Made by a program: the position numbers and the translations under genes. The notes beneath the pieces were generated by a model. That model was given only the letters and a program-made list of their open reading frames with translations, did no database searches and was not told the origin of the DNA. This document shows, piece by piece, positions 18,067-29,500 of a DNA stretch of 64,000 nucleotides. Within the stretch, counting starts at the first letter, position 1. The number at the start of each line of letters is the position of its first letter. The stretch is from Pseudomonas sputi (GTDB lineage: Bacteria > Pseudomonadota > Gammaproteobacteria > Pseudomonadales > Pseudomonadaceae), in the NCBI RefSeq assembly GCF_021603585.1, contig NZ_BQHI01000002.1, forward strand, positions 310,001 to 374,000. The letters run 5' to 3'.

Positions 18067-19251
18067 ATGCGTGAAGTGGTGATCGTCGACAGCGTACGGA
18101 CCGGCCTGGCCAAGTCCTTTCGCGGCAAGTTCAACCAGACCCGTCCCGATGACATGGCGGCCCATTGCGTCAATGCGTTGCTCTCGCGCAACGACATCGA
18201 CCCGGCCAGCGTCGAGGATTGCATCGTGGGCGCCGGTTCCAATGAAGGCGCCCAGGGCTACAACATCGGCCGTAACGTGGCAGTGCTCTCGCAATTGGGC
18301 ACCGGCACCGCCGGCATGACCCTCAACCGTTTCTGTTCTTCGGGGTTGCAGGCGATCGCGATTGCCGCCAACCAGATCGCGTCGGGTTGCAGCGACATCA
18401 TCGTCGCCGGTGGCGTCGAGTCGATCAGCCTGACGCTGAAGAGCGTCAATACCGATCACCTGATCAACCCGCTGCTCAAGCAACAGACGCCGGGCATCTA
18501 CTACACCATGGGCCAGACCGCCGAAGTGGTGGCGCGCCGTTATGGCGTCAGCCGCGAGGCGCAGGATCGCTACTCGCTGCAGAGTCAGATCCGCACCGCT
18601 CAAGCGCAGGCAGCCGGCCTGTTCAACGATGAAATCGTGCCGATGACGGTGAAGTACCGGGTTGAAGACAAGAGCAGCGGCGAAGTGCAGATCCTTGACG
18701 GCATCGTTGATCGCGACGATTGCAACCGTCCGGACACCACCTATGAAAGCCTTGCCGGCTTGAAACCGGTGTTCGCCGAGGACGGTTCGGTGACCGCCGG
18801 CAACTCCTCGCAGTTGTCCGATGGCGCTTCGATGACCTTGGTGATGAGCCTGGAAAAAGCCCTGCAACTGGGGCTCAAACCGAAAGCGTTTTTCCGTGGG
18901 TTCACCGTGGCCGGTTGCGAGCCTGACGAAATGGGCATCGGCCCGGTGTACTCGGTGCCGAAACTGCTCAAGGCCAAAGGCCTGCAGGTGGCGGATATCG
19001 ATCTGTGGGAATTGAACGAAGCATTCGCCTCGCAATGCCTGTACGCCCGTGACCGGCTGGAAATCGACAACGAGAAGTACAACGTCAACGGCGGCTCGAT
19101 TTCCATTGGTCACCCGTTCGGCATGACCGGATCACGGCAGGTCGGGCATCTGGTGCGCGAGTTGCAGCGGCGCAATCTGCGCTACGGGATCGTGACCATG
19201 TGCGTGGGCGGCGGGATGGGCGCGACGGGCCTGTTTGAGGCGGTGCGCTAA
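18067..19251 (+). CDS. Thiolase (acetyl-CoA C-acyltransferase family)
   Basis: This 394-residue thiolase has the acyl-enzyme Cys90 in NRFCSSG, the GHPFG histidine (H349) and the second catalytic Cys379 in CVGGGMG. It either cleaves beta-ketoacyl-CoA (beta-oxidation) or condenses acetyl-CoA; which of the two cannot be told from sequence. ATG 18067 was chosen because MREVVIVDS is the usual thiolase N terminus. Position next to pap agrees with the Pseudomonas aeruginosa order (thiolase beside polyP:AMP phosphotransferase). Its stop overlaps the end of the convergent DUF6316 gene. Confidence 0.9.
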   Translation: MREVVIVDSVRTGLAKSFRGKFNQTRPDDMAAHCVNALLSRNDIDPASVEDCIVGAGSNEGAQGYNIGRNVAVLSQLGTGTAGMTLNRFCSSGLQAIAIAANQIASGCSDIIVAGGVESISLTLKSVNTDHLINPLLKQQTPGIYYTMGQTAEVVARRYGVSREAQDRYSLQSQIRTAQAQAAGLFNDEIVPMTVKYRVEDKSSGEVQILDGIVDRDDCNRPDTTYESLAGLKPVFAEDGSVTAGNSSQLSDGASMTLVMSLEKALQLGLKPKAFFRGFTVAGCEPDEMGIGPVYSVPKLLKAKGLQVADIDLWELNEAFASQCLYARDRLEIDNEKYNVNGGSISIGHPFGMTGSRQVGHLVRELQRRNLRYGIVTMCVGGGMGATGLFEAVR

Positions 19252-19448
19252 GCCGGTCTGCCGGAGTCCATCAATTGCATCCGCGCGATGTACGCGCGGA
19301 TTTCCTCCTCGGCTTTCTCGAGGCTGTCGAACGGCCCTTCGAGGGTGTTCTCCCGGGTGCTGAAATACAGTTCCCCGTTGACCCGGCATACGCGGTCGCT
19401 GCGAAAGTGCGTGGCGGGGGCGGTGTCCTGGGCGCGCATGCCTAACAT
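19248..19448 (-). CDS. DUF6316-like small protein
   Basis: This 66-residue protein runs on the minus strand from ATG 19448. It has the pattern HFRSDRVCRVNGELYFSTRE followed by GPFDSLEKAEEEI, like short Pseudomonas proteins of family DUF6316. It is cytosolic, acidic near the C terminus, and of unknown function. Its stop overlaps the stop of the thiolase gene by a few bases in a tail-to-tail arrangement. Confidence 0.7.
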   Translation of the reverse strand: MLGMRAQDTAPATHFRSDRVCRVNGELYFSTRENTLEGPFDSLEKAEEEIRAYIARMQLMDSGRPA

Positions 19449-19662
19449 GACGGGTCTCCTTGGTGAATGATGTCCCGGGCCGGATCCAATCAGCTTATGC
19501 CTGAACCACTTGGCTTGCCCGGGCAGCCGATCAACGGCCCATCGTCAATTTTCCGCTGCGACCTGCACCGTTTCATTTACGGCTGGAGCGCAACTGATCC
19601 TGTGTCACGCAGGGTCTGTGCGCCTAGAATGAACGCTCCTGTTTCTGGCGCTTGGGGTGCTC

Positions 19663-20621
19663 ATGCACGTTTCATCGGGTCGTTGGGTGTACGGCATGTT
19701 CCTGGCGCTGTTGACGGCATTTCTGTGGGGAATCCTGCCGATCAAGCTCAAGCAGGTGCTGGTGGTGATGGACCCGGTCACGGTGACCTGGTTTCGCCTG
19801 CTGGTGTCCGGCGGCTGCCTGTTCATCTATCTGGCGGCCACCAAGCGTTTGCCGAGTCGCAAGGTGCTTGGGCCGAAGGGTGCTGGCTGGTGCTGATGGC
19901 GGTGCTCGGGCTGGTGGGCAACTACGTGCTGTACCTGATGGGCCTGAACCTGCTCAGCCCCGGCACCGCGCAACTGGTGGTGCAGATGGGGCCGATCATG
20001 TTGCTGATCGCCAGTCTGTTCGTGTTCAAGGAACGCTTCAGTATCGGTCAGGGCATTGGCCTGGCGGTGCTGCTGATCGGTTTTGCGTTGTTCTTCAATC
20101 AGCGCCTGGCGGAATTGCTCACGTCTTTGTCTGACTACACCGCCGGCGTGTTGCTGGTGCTGCTGGCGTCGACCGTCTGGACCTTCTATGCGCTGGGGCA
20201 GAAGCAATTGCTGACGGTGTGGAATTCGCTGCAGGTGATGATGGTGATCTACCTGTTCTGCGCCTTGTTGCTGACGCCTTGGGTGCATCCGCTTGAAGCG
20301 CTGTCACTGAGCCCGTTGCAGGGCTGGCTGCTGCTGGCGTGCTGCATGAACACCCTGATCGCCTACGGCGCGTTTGCCGAAGCGCTGGCGCACTGGGAGG
20401 CTTCGCGGGTCAGCGCGACACTCGCGATCACACCATTGGTGACGTTCGGTGCGGTTGCAGTGGCGGCGAGGGTGTGGCCTGAGTATGTGCATGCCGAGCA
20501 AATCAATCTGCTGGGGTATGGCGGGGCGGTGCTGGTGGTGCTGGGGTCGGCGCTGGTGGTGCTGGGGCCTTCGCTGATTGCCGGGCTCAAGGCGCGGCGG
20601 GCGAAACTGTTGGTCGGATGA
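19663..20621 (+). pseudogene. DMT/EamA-family transporter, broken by a one-base frameshift
   Basis: The N-terminal part (ATG 19663, in frame to TGA about 19896) has the first EamA helices, ending LPSRKVLGPKG. The rest of the protein (WLVLMAVLGLVGNYVLYLMGL and onward, to 20621) is in another frame and continues the ten-helix EamA fold without loss. Adding one G to the GGG run at 19878-19880 would join the two as PKGCWLVLMAV, so a single G has been lost from a short homopolymer. The original product would be an inner-membrane drug/metabolite transporter of about 320 residues. It may be a true pseudogene or a sequencing error in a G run. Confidence 0.85.
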
Positions 20622-20622
20622 C

Positions 20623-20647
20623 CCTTCCCGCGCCGGGCACGGGAAGG
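20623..20647 (+). other. GC-rich hairpin between convergent genes
   Basis: Perfect 8-base inverted repeat CCTTCCCG (20623-20630) and CGGGAAGG (20640-20647) with a 9-base loop, between the DMT transporter and fumC ends. No clear T tract follows on either strand, so termination here is uncertain. Confidence 0.4.
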
Positions 20648-20658
20648 ATCGGCATGAC

Positions 20659-22053
<1,395 letters not shown>

Positions 22054-22246
22054 CGTGCACACTCCTGTTGGTCTGTTTGCGCAGTTTAGGCCCGGTTCGC
22101 TCCGGGTGGTTCCATCCGGTCGATTGTTGACCCGCCGGCCCCCGCCAATCAAGCGCGGCAAGGGCCGGGGCTTGAGCCGCAGCGTTATTCAGGCGCAGAA
22201 TGGTCGCCCTTGGGGTTTTACCTCGCCTAGCTGAAAAGGAAACTCG

Positions 22247-22765
22247 ATGACTCGTCTTCGTGCCATCTGTACCGCGGTTGCCCTGGTTTGCGCCAGCGGC
22301 CAGGTGCTTGCCGATACCGCCAGCCACAACGCCAGTGCCGAAGCTTTCCTGACCCTGGCACACGCTGACAAGCTGGGCACTCCGGTGTATATGCAGGTTC
22401 AGCAGATGTTCGCCCAGCGTTTTGAACAGACCAAGGCGCCGGAATCCAAGAAAGCCGTACTGGATACCTACCAGGCCAAGGCCAACGCCGCTCTGGACCA
22501 GGCCATCGGCTGGAAGAAACTGAAGCCGGACATGGTCAAGCTCTACACCAGCAACTTCAGCGAGTCCGAGTTGAAAGACCTGGTCGCGTTCTACCAGTCG
22601 CCACTGGGCAAGAAAGTCCTGGAAAAAATGCCGCAGCTGACCCAGCAATCGGCCCAGATGACTCAGGCCAAGCTGGAAAGCGCCGTGCCGGTGGTCAACA
22701 AGCTGCTGGACGACATGACCAACGAGCTGGCGCCGAAAGGCGCGCCTGCGGCCAAGAAGAAGTAA
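22247..22765 (+). CDS. DUF2059 periplasmic protein
   Basis: This 172-residue protein has a signal peptide (cleavage near VLA, about residue 23). The helical body contains the DUF2059 hallmark FSESELKDLVAFYQSPLGKKVLEKMPQL, split here only for description. A Lys/Ala tail ends the protein. The function of DUF2059 is unknown; a periplasmic location is likely. It lies 12 bases upstream of the BolA-like gene and may be in the same transcript. Confidence 0.85.
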   Translation: MTRLRAICTAVALVCASGQVLADTASHNASAEAFLTLAHADKLGTPVYMQVQQMFAQRFEQTKAPESKKAVLDTYQAKANAALDQAIGWKKLKPDMVKLYTSNFSESELKDLVAFYQSPLGKKVLEKMPQLTQQSAQMTQAKLESAVPVVNKLLDDMTNELAPKGAPAAKKK

Positions 22766-22777
22766 GCGGAGTTCGTG

Positions 22778-23077
22778 ATGACCATGCAACAACGCATCGA
22801 ATCGACGCTTGCACTGCTTCAGCCTGAGCATTTGCAAGTGCTGGACGAAAGCCACATGCACAGTCGCGGGTTGCAGACCCACTTCAAGGCAGTGGTGGTC
22901 AGCGCGCAGTTCGAAGGCCTGAACCGGGTCAAGCGCCACCAGAAAGTCTACGGCACGCTCGGCGAGCTGATGGGCGAGTTCCATGCGTTGGCGCTGCACA
23001 CCTACACCCCGCAGGAATGGGCAGAGACAGGCGTCGCTCCGGCGTCGCCGACCTGTGCCGGCGGCAGCAAGCATTGA
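22778..23077 (+). CDS. BolA-family protein
   Basis: This protein of about 100 residues has the BolA fold pattern: MQQRIESTLALLQPEHLQVLDES, HFKAVVVSAQFEGLNRVKRHQKVYGTL (with the helix-turn-helix-like KRHQ segment) and HALALHTYTPQEW. BolA proteins work with monothiol glutaredoxins in iron-sulfur cluster handling and also affect morphology and stress responses. GTG 22775 or ATG 22778 are both possible starts; the ATG was chosen. A strong terminator follows about 40 bases downstream. Confidence 0.88.
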   Translation: MTMQQRIESTLALLQPEHLQVLDESHMHSRGLQTHFKAVVVSAQFEGLNRVKRHQKVYGTLGELMGEFHALALHTYTPQEWAETGVAPASPTCAGGSKH

Positions 23078-23119
23078 GCCTTGCAGCAATGAACTGAGGT
23101 TTTTTGCTAGAATCCGCAA

Positions 23120-23147
23120 CGCGCCGCTGACCCGGCGCGTTTTTTTT
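23120..23147 (+). terminator. Rho-independent terminator between bolA-like and trhO genes
   Basis: Stem CGCGCCG (23120-23126) and CGGCGCG (23133-23139), followed by an eight-base T run (23140-23147). Confidence 0.9.
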
Positions 23148-23194
23148 CGCATCCGGTTCACCCTTTACGAGGGTAGCCACCTGGAGAAATACCC

Positions 23195-24136
23195 ATGACA
23201 CAACCGATTGTCGTGGCGGCACTGTACAAGTTCGTCACCCTCGAAGATTACGTCAACCTGCGCGAGCCGCTGCTGCAAGCGATGGTCGACAACGGCATCA
23301 AAGGCACCTTGCTGATCGCCGAAGAAGGCATCAACGGCACGGTGTCCGGCAGCCGCGAAGGCATCGACGGCCTGCTGGCCTGGCTGCGCAACGATCCGCG
23401 CATGGTCGATATCGATCACAAGGAATCGTACTGCGACGAGCAGCCGTTCTATCGCACCAAGGTCAAGCTCAAGAAAGAGATCGTGACCCTGGGCGTCGAA
23501 GGCGTCGACCCGAACAAGCAGGTCGGCACCTACGTCGAGCCAAAGGACTGGAATGCGCTGATCAGCGACCCGGAAGTGCTGCTGATCGACACCCGCAACG
23601 ATTACGAAGTCTCGATCGGCACCTTCGAAGGCGCCATCGATCCGAAAACCACCAGTTTTCGCGAATTCCCCGACTACATCAAAGAACACTTCGATCCGGC
23701 CGTGCACAAGAAGGTCGCGATGTTCTGCACCGGCGGCATCCGCTGCGAGAAGGCCTCGAGCTACATGCTCGGCGAAGGCTTCGAAGAGGTTTACCACCTC
23801 AAGGGCGGCATCCTGAAGTACCTCGAAGAAGTGCCACAGGAAGAGACCAAATGGCAGGGCGACTGCTTCGTCTTCGACAACCGCGTGACCGTGCGTCATG
23901 ACCTGAGCGAAGGCGACTACGATCAGTGCCATGCCTGCCGCACCCCGGTCAGTGTCGAGGATCGTGCTTCCGAGCATTACGTGGCCGGCATCAGTTGCCC
24001 GCACTGCTGGAATTCCCTGAGCGAGAAGACCCGCCGCAGTGCCATCGACCGGCAGAAACAGATCGAACTGGCCAAGGCGCGCAACATGCCGCACCCGATC
24101 GGCTACAACTATAAGCAAGCATCCACCGAGGCTTAA
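23195..24136 (+). CDS. trhO: tRNA uridine(34) hydroxylase TrhO (rhodanese-like)
   Basis: This 313-residue protein matches the YceA/TrhO family. It has an N-terminal acylphosphatase-like part ([16 protein letters not shown]) and a rhodanese domain (about 125-225) whose active-site cysteine is C178 in [12 protein letters not shown]-terminal part has two CxxC pairs (CHACR and CPHCW). TrhO carries out oxygen-dependent hydroxylation of U34 in tRNA toward ho5U. It starts after a terminator, so it should have its own promoter. The downstream DsbA-like gene is 2 bases away and co-transcribed. Confidence 0.92.
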   Translation: MTQPIVVAALYKFVTLEDYVNLREPLLQAMVDNGIKGTLLIAEEGINGTVSGSREGIDGLLAWLRNDPRMVDIDHKESYCDEQPFYRTKVKLKKEIVTLGVEGVDPNKQVGTYVEPKDWNALISDPEVLLIDTRNDYEVSIGTFEGAIDPKTTSFREFPDYIKEHFDPAVHKKVAMFCTGGIRCEKASSYMLGEGFEEVYHLKGGILKYLEEVPQEETKWQGDCFVFDNRVTVRHDLSEGDYDQCHACRTPVSVEDRASEHYVAGISCPHCWNSLSEKTRRSAIDRQKQIELAKARNMPHPIGYNYKQASTEA

Positions 24137-24138
24137 TC

Positions 24139-24774
24139 ATGTCTGCACGCCTGCTCTATGTGATGGATCCGATGTGTTCGTGGTGCTGGGGATTTGCCCC
24201 GGTGGCCAAGGCCTTGGTGGAGCAGGCGCAGGCAGCCGGGGTGGAACTGCACCTGGTGGTCGGCGGGTTGCGTACCGGCAGTGGTGCGGCGCTGGAGCCG
24301 ACCACCCGGCGCTACATTCTCGAACACTGGCAGGCGGTCAACGAGGCCACCGGCCAGCCGTTCAAATTTGAAGGCGCGTTGCCGGACGGTTTTGTCTACG
24401 ACACCGAGCCTGCCTGCCGGGCCATCGTCACCGCCCGCAGCCTGGCGCCGGATTGCGCGTGGAAACTGGTCGGGTTGATCCAGCAGGCGTTTTACGCGGA
24501 AGGTCGCGATGTCACCCAGGCCAGCGTTCTGGTGGAGCTGGCAGAGAAGGCTGGCGTGCCGCGCATCGAATTTGCTGCCCTGTTCGATCATGCCGATCAA
24601 CACAAGTCGACCCAGGCCGATTTCAGTTGGGTTCAGGATCTGGGCATTGCCGGATTTCCGACCCTGCTCGCCGAACGCAACGGCCATCTGGCGTTGCTGA
24701 CCAACGGTTACCAGCCGCTCAGTGAACTGTCACCGTTGCTCGGTCGATGGCTGGAGCGCGCCGCCTGTGTCTGA
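24139..24774 (+). CDS. DsbA-family protein with CSWC motif
   Basis: This 211-residue thioredoxin-fold protein begins MSARLLYVMDPMCSWCWGF, giving an active-site CxxC of Cys13-Ser-Trp-Cys16. An inserted helical domain and a GFPTLL segment (cis-Pro loop) follow, as in FrnE/DsbA-like oxidoreductases. No signal peptide is present, so it is probably cytosolic. It is 2 bases after trhO and overlaps the start of the ABC exporter by 8 bases. The redox partner is unknown. Confidence 0.9.
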   Translation: MSARLLYVMDPMCSWCWGFAPVAKALVEQAQAAGVELHLVVGGLRTGSGAALEPTTRRYILEHWQAVNEATGQPFKFEGALPDGFVYDTEPACRAIVTARSLAPDCAWKLVGLIQQAFYAEGRDVTQASVLVELAEKAGVPRIEFAALFDHADQHKSTQADFSWVQDLGIAGFPTLLAERNGHLALLTNGYQPLSELSPLLGRWLERAACV

Positions 24775-26584
24775 CCCGGCCGATGACACGCCAGCCGTCA
24801 AGCGTGTCGACCGGCTGAGCTGGGCTGAAGTCCGGCGCCTGGCGCTTCATCACAAAAAATCCCTGTGGATCGCCAACGGCGTGGCCGTTCTGGCGACGCT
24901 GTGCAGCGTGCCGATTCCGTTGCTGCTGCCGTTGCTGGTGGACGAAGTCCTGCTCGGCCACGGCGATGCCGCGCTGAAAGTGATGAACCATGTGCTGCCC
25001 TCGATGTGGCAGCAGGCGGCGGGCTACATCGGCCTGATGCTGGTGGTGACGCTGACCCTGCGTTGCAGCGCGCTGTGTTTTGGTGTGTTGCAGGCGCGAC
25101 TGTTTGCGCGGCTGGCCAAGGACATCGTTTATCGCATTCGCGTGCGGTTGATCGAGCGTCTGAAGCGCATTTCCCTCGGCGAATACGAAAGCCTGGGCAG
25201 CGGCACAGTCACCACGCACCTGGTCACTGACCTCGACACCCTCGACAAGTTTGTCGGCGAAACCCTCAGCCGTTTTCTGGTGGCGATGCTGACCCTGGTC
25301 GGCACCGCCAGCATCCTGATGTGGATGCACTGGAAACTGGCATTGCTGATCCTGCTGTTCAACCCGCTGGTGATCTACGCCACGGTGCAGTTGGGCAAAC
25401 GGGTCAAACACCTGAAAAAACTGGAGAACGACAGCACCTCGCGCTTCACCCAGGCGCTGAGCGAAACCCTTGATGCAATTCAGGAAGTGCGTGCCGGCAA
25501 CCGGCAGGGCTTCTTCCTCGGACGTCTCGGCCTGCGGGCTCAGGAAGTGCGCAATTACGCGGTCAACTCGCAGTGGAAGACCGACGCCTCGAACCGCGCC
25601 AGTGGGCTGCTGTTCCAGTTCGGTATCGACATCTTCCGCGCGGCGGCGATGCTCACGGTGCTGTTTTCCGACCTGTCGATCGGGCAGATGCTCGCGGTGT
25701 TCAGCTACCTGTGGTTCATGATCGGTCCGGTCGAACAACTGCTGAACCTGCAATACGCCTATTACGCGGCAGGTGGCGCGCTGGCGCGGATCAACGAACT
25801 GCTGGCCCGCGCCGACGAGCCGCAATACCCCGGCGGCGTTGACCCGTTCAAGGGCCGCGATACCGTCGGGATTCAGGTGCAGGGTTTGAGCTTCGGTTAC
25901 GGCGACGAACTGGTGCTGGATCAGTTGAACCTGTCCATCGCCCCCGGCGAGAAAGTGGCGATTGTCGGCGCCAGTGGCGGCGGCAAAAGTACCCTCGTGC
26001 AATTGCTGCTGGGCCTGTACACGCCACTGGCCGGGACGATCCGTTTCGGTGGCTCGACCCAACAGGAAATCGGCCTGGAAACGGTTCGGGAAAATGTCGC
26101 GGTGGTGCTGCAGCATCCGGCGCTGTTCAATGACACTGTGCGCGCCAACCTGACCATGGGCCGTACCCGCAGCGACGAAGCCTGCTGGCAGGCGCTGGAA
26201 ATCGCCCAGCTCGAGCCCACTATCCGCGCCTTGCCGGATGGGCTGGACAGCATTGTCGGCCGCTCCGGCGTGCGTCTGTCCGGCGGTCAGCGCCAACGGC
26301 TGGCCATTGCGCGGATGATCCTCGCGGAACCCAAAGTGGTGATCCTCGACGAAGCGACATCGGCCCTCGACGCCGCCACCGAATACAACCTGCACCAGGC
26401 CATGGCGCGGTTCCTGAATGGCCGCACCACGCTGATCATTGCCCACCGCCTGTCAGCAGTGAAGCAGGCGGACCGGGTGTTGGTGTTCGACGGCGGGCAA
26501 GTGGCCGAAGATGGCGACCATCAGCAACTGATTGCCGAGGGTGGTTTGTACGCCAAGCTGTATGGGCATTTGCAGCGGTTGTAG
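24767..26584 (+). CDS. ABC exporter (fused membrane and ATPase domains)
   Basis: A GTG start at 24767, overlapping the DsbA-like stop by 8 bases, gives 605 residues; the frame is open a little farther upstream without a good start. It has a type-1 exporter half-transporter layout: six transmembrane helices (about 30-330), then an ATPase domain with Walker A (GASGGGKST), signature LSGGQ and Walker B (VVILDEATSALD). It works as a homodimer in the inner membrane. The substrate is not evident; lipid, drug and peptide exporters share this form. It meets the toxin-like gene end to end, with one base between the stops. Confidence 0.88.
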   Translation: MSDPADDTPAVKRVDRLSWAEVRRLALHHKKSLWIANGVAVLATLCSVPIPLLLPLLVDEVLLGHGDAALKVMNHVLPSMWQQAAGYIGLMLVVTLTLRCSALCFGVLQARLFARLAKDIVYRIRVRLIERLKRISLGEYESLGSGTVTTHLVTDLDTLDKFVGETLSRFLVAMLTLVGTASILMWMHWKLALLILLFNPLVIYATVQLGKRVKHLKKLENDSTSRFTQALSETLDAIQEVRAGNRQGFFLGRLGLRAQEVRNYAVNSQWKTDASNRASGLLFQFGIDIFRAAAMLTVLFSDLSIGQMLAVFSYLWFMIGPVEQLLNLQYAYYAAGGALARINELLARADEPQYPGGVDPFKGRDTVGIQVQGLSFGYGDELVLDQLNLSIAPGEKVAIVGASGGGKSTLVQLLLGLYTPLAGTIRFGGSTQQEIGLETVRENVAVVLQHPALFNDTVRANLTMGRTRSDEACWQALEIAQLEPTIRALPDGLDSIVGRSGVRLSGGQRQRLAIARMILAEPKVVILDEATSALDAATEYNLHQAMARFLNGRTTLIIAHRLSAVKQADRVLVFDGGQVAEDGDHQQLIAEGGLYAKLYGHLQRL

Positions 26585-26585
26585 G

Positions 26586-29500
26586 TTATCTCCAGATGAC
26601 GTTAAGCCAATCATTAGCGCCTGTATGACCGAACGCCTTTACGATCACCGCACAAGCTTCGCAGGGCGGCATGGTGGTTGCGATGTTGACTGAGCGGATG
26701 GCCTGTTTATCGGGATATTTCCGGTGGATGAAACTGATCAACTTGCTTTCACTGTCCAGTGAAGTGGGTACCGCTGGCAGTTCGGGATAGGTTTTCGGAA
26801 TGGCCAGAAGATTCTCATGGCTATCCATCAGAAGGCCACTTCGGGTGGGTGGGCCGCTCAAGTCGACATTGAAGTAAGTTGCGTCGCCTCTCTGGACGTG
26901 CTCGGCTCCCAGATAGGTTTTGAACAGAGGCAGTTTTCCTGTTGTGCCCTGTGCCCCGGAAACACTGACATAGACCTCCCTGACTCCATCGGTCTTGATG
27001 ACTTCTGCATACGCGATGTTTCTGGGGTTGGAACGTCGTTGTGATTTAGGCAACAGGTCATTGAGCTTTTTCATCGTGCGATCGATCCTGAACAGACTTT
27101 CTGTGTTCTGAGGGATCGTCTGCTCCATGAACAATGTGTCGAAAATTTCGGCTGTTCGTTGGCGCAACGTTTCCGAAGCTTCATGGCTGCGTGACCATGT
27201 TGTTGCGCCTTCGGACGATTGTGTGACGATCATTCTCGTCCTTTGATCGAACATCAGGGCTTCGCCGGGGCTGGTATCGAGTTTGATCCATTGCATATTG
27301 GCGGGTGGGTTTGGGGGGGTGCCCAAGGGGATAGCGATTCGCTCCATGGTTTTCATTGCACGCTCGACTGCATCTGTACCGTAGATCGCCGCGAGGTTGT
27401 TGGCGGTCAGTGAGCCTTCATACGTTCGCAACAGCTCGGCACCCCGTGTGCCTTCCATGAGATCGTCTTGAGATAGTTGTTTCATAGTGAGCGTCTGCAG
27501 CTCGCTCAGGTCTTTATCTGCAGGAAACGTCGCCAGGTAATATTTATCGGTATTTACACGAGTAAAGAGGAGATTGTCGGAGGTAACGAGAGACGGTACG
27601 ACAATCGCGCCTATGCGGTGCAGTTCATTGCTGTCTTGATAGCTTCCCTGGATTTCTATGCGTACATAAATGCCCTTTTGAAATTGCACGTCGGCCAGGA
27701 TTACGTCTTTGGGTACCGGCTTTTTTTGGGCGAAACCCAATTGTGTGAAATCGCCCTTCCACCTCTTCGGTTCGCCATTCAACAAATGATAGAGGCGGCC
27801 ATCGCGCAGGAAATACTCCCCCTCTACTGAATGCCGCGCTTGTGGTGTGCACAACCGTTCACCAAACCAGGGGGCATAACCTTTGTTCGGGTCAAATGAG
27901 CGAAGCGGCGGGGTATCGGGATGGGGATCGCCAGTAATGAACTCATTAACGCAAATGTCACTCCCTGGTGCGCGTTTGATACGGCAGGAAGTGCGTTTGA
28001 ACTTCGAACTTTCATCAATCAGTTCGATACGGCGCAACCAGTCGCCATCCAGTCGATAGGGTACGTTGTCGATATAAACGGTCATTTGGCCATCGATTTC
28101 CGGCAACTCGCGAATTGTGGCGTGTTCTGCCACTTCGACGAAGACGTGCTGATCGGTTTTTTGAATTGGGCGATAGGCAGAGCGGCCCAGCGACAACCGG
28201 TAAAGCTTGTCGGCCAGGGGCGGTCCAAAGGGTTTGTCGGTCATCGGATCAAGCATTCGATAATCAAGCAGCGTCGCGCTGTCGACTCTGCGAGCCGGAA
28301 GGTCATCGAACCCTCTGGTCGAGACCAGGTTGTCAGAAGCGGCAAGCAGCTTGTAGCTGCCCGGGTCCGTGACTTGCGGTAGTCCTTTTACGAAGTCATA
28401 TGAGCCAGCTCTCCCGGTCAGCCTGTTGATTTGCCTGATGGCGGCCCGCAGTGCCAGCCGGTTCACGGCATAAAGTCCATGTACCAGTACTTTCCCCAGA
28501 GTGGGCGCGCCATCCAGCGGGTTGAAGTTGCGTAAGGACGTGATCAGTAGTTTTTGGGTCAGGCGGGAAAACTGTGGCAGTACCTGTTTGTAACCCAGGC
28601 GAACAGCGGTGGAGGCGAGTCTTGCAGAGCCGGAAACGAATTTTCCAAGAGGAAGGGCAAAGGACAGTGTGTCGGTGAACATGCCGAAGACTGCGTTAAT
28701 GCTTTTTCGCGGATCATCGGAATGAAGATCGTCGAGGTTGCCAAAGAAGGGTACCCACTTCCCGATCTTGATAAGCAGGGTATGACGCCTCTCTTCCGCC
28801 TTCTCCAGTTCTGTCTGCTGCCGTGCGTTGGCGTAAAGCTTGTCTTCCGCTACATAGAGGTGGTCGCGTGCGATGAATAACGCGATCTCCGAGGCGCGCT
28901 TGGAGGTGATGGCAGGGGGATGACCCGTCGGCGCTTCAGGGGGAAAGGTCACGCCCAGTTGTTCGATGATGGCGATGCATGTGGCCTCTTTCTTTGGTGC
29001 GCGGCCGATTTCGTAGGCACCCCAGTCCAGTGGTACGGGTTTGCCACGCCGCACGGTCACCCGCACCTTGCCGCGAATTCGCCATTCTTCGGTTGTAAGG
29101 CGACCGTTGAGCATGTCCGCGTTGAAGTCGGTGCGCTGGCGAATGATTCCGGCGCGCGGCAGGCATTCATACCAGCAGGTCCGGTCGTTGTAGGTCATGG
29201 AAAGGATAAAGCCCATTCGCAGCCTCAACGGCATTGTGAGTGAGGGCTTCTCCTGGGAAGCTTCCAGGTCTTTGGTCGACGATCTCACGGTGTAGATTTT
29301 TGTCTCACCGTATTCGATGGCCAGACGATCATCATGGGGCAGATGGCTGAACAGGCTGATCAGTAATTGCCGGTAGGCACTTTTTATCATGTTGAGATAG
29401 GTGTTGTATTGACTCTCGAACAACACATTGACATCTGGCAGTGTCCTGAGCCGGATGGCTTCCGGGATCCATTTGGCGGTCGTTTCAATGCTGCCGTCCG

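Noticed and set aside
23108-23147. TAGAAT followed at once by a terminator before trhO (attenuator?)
   Set aside because: No -35 at a suitable distance, so the hairpin is more simply the end of the BolA-like transcript.
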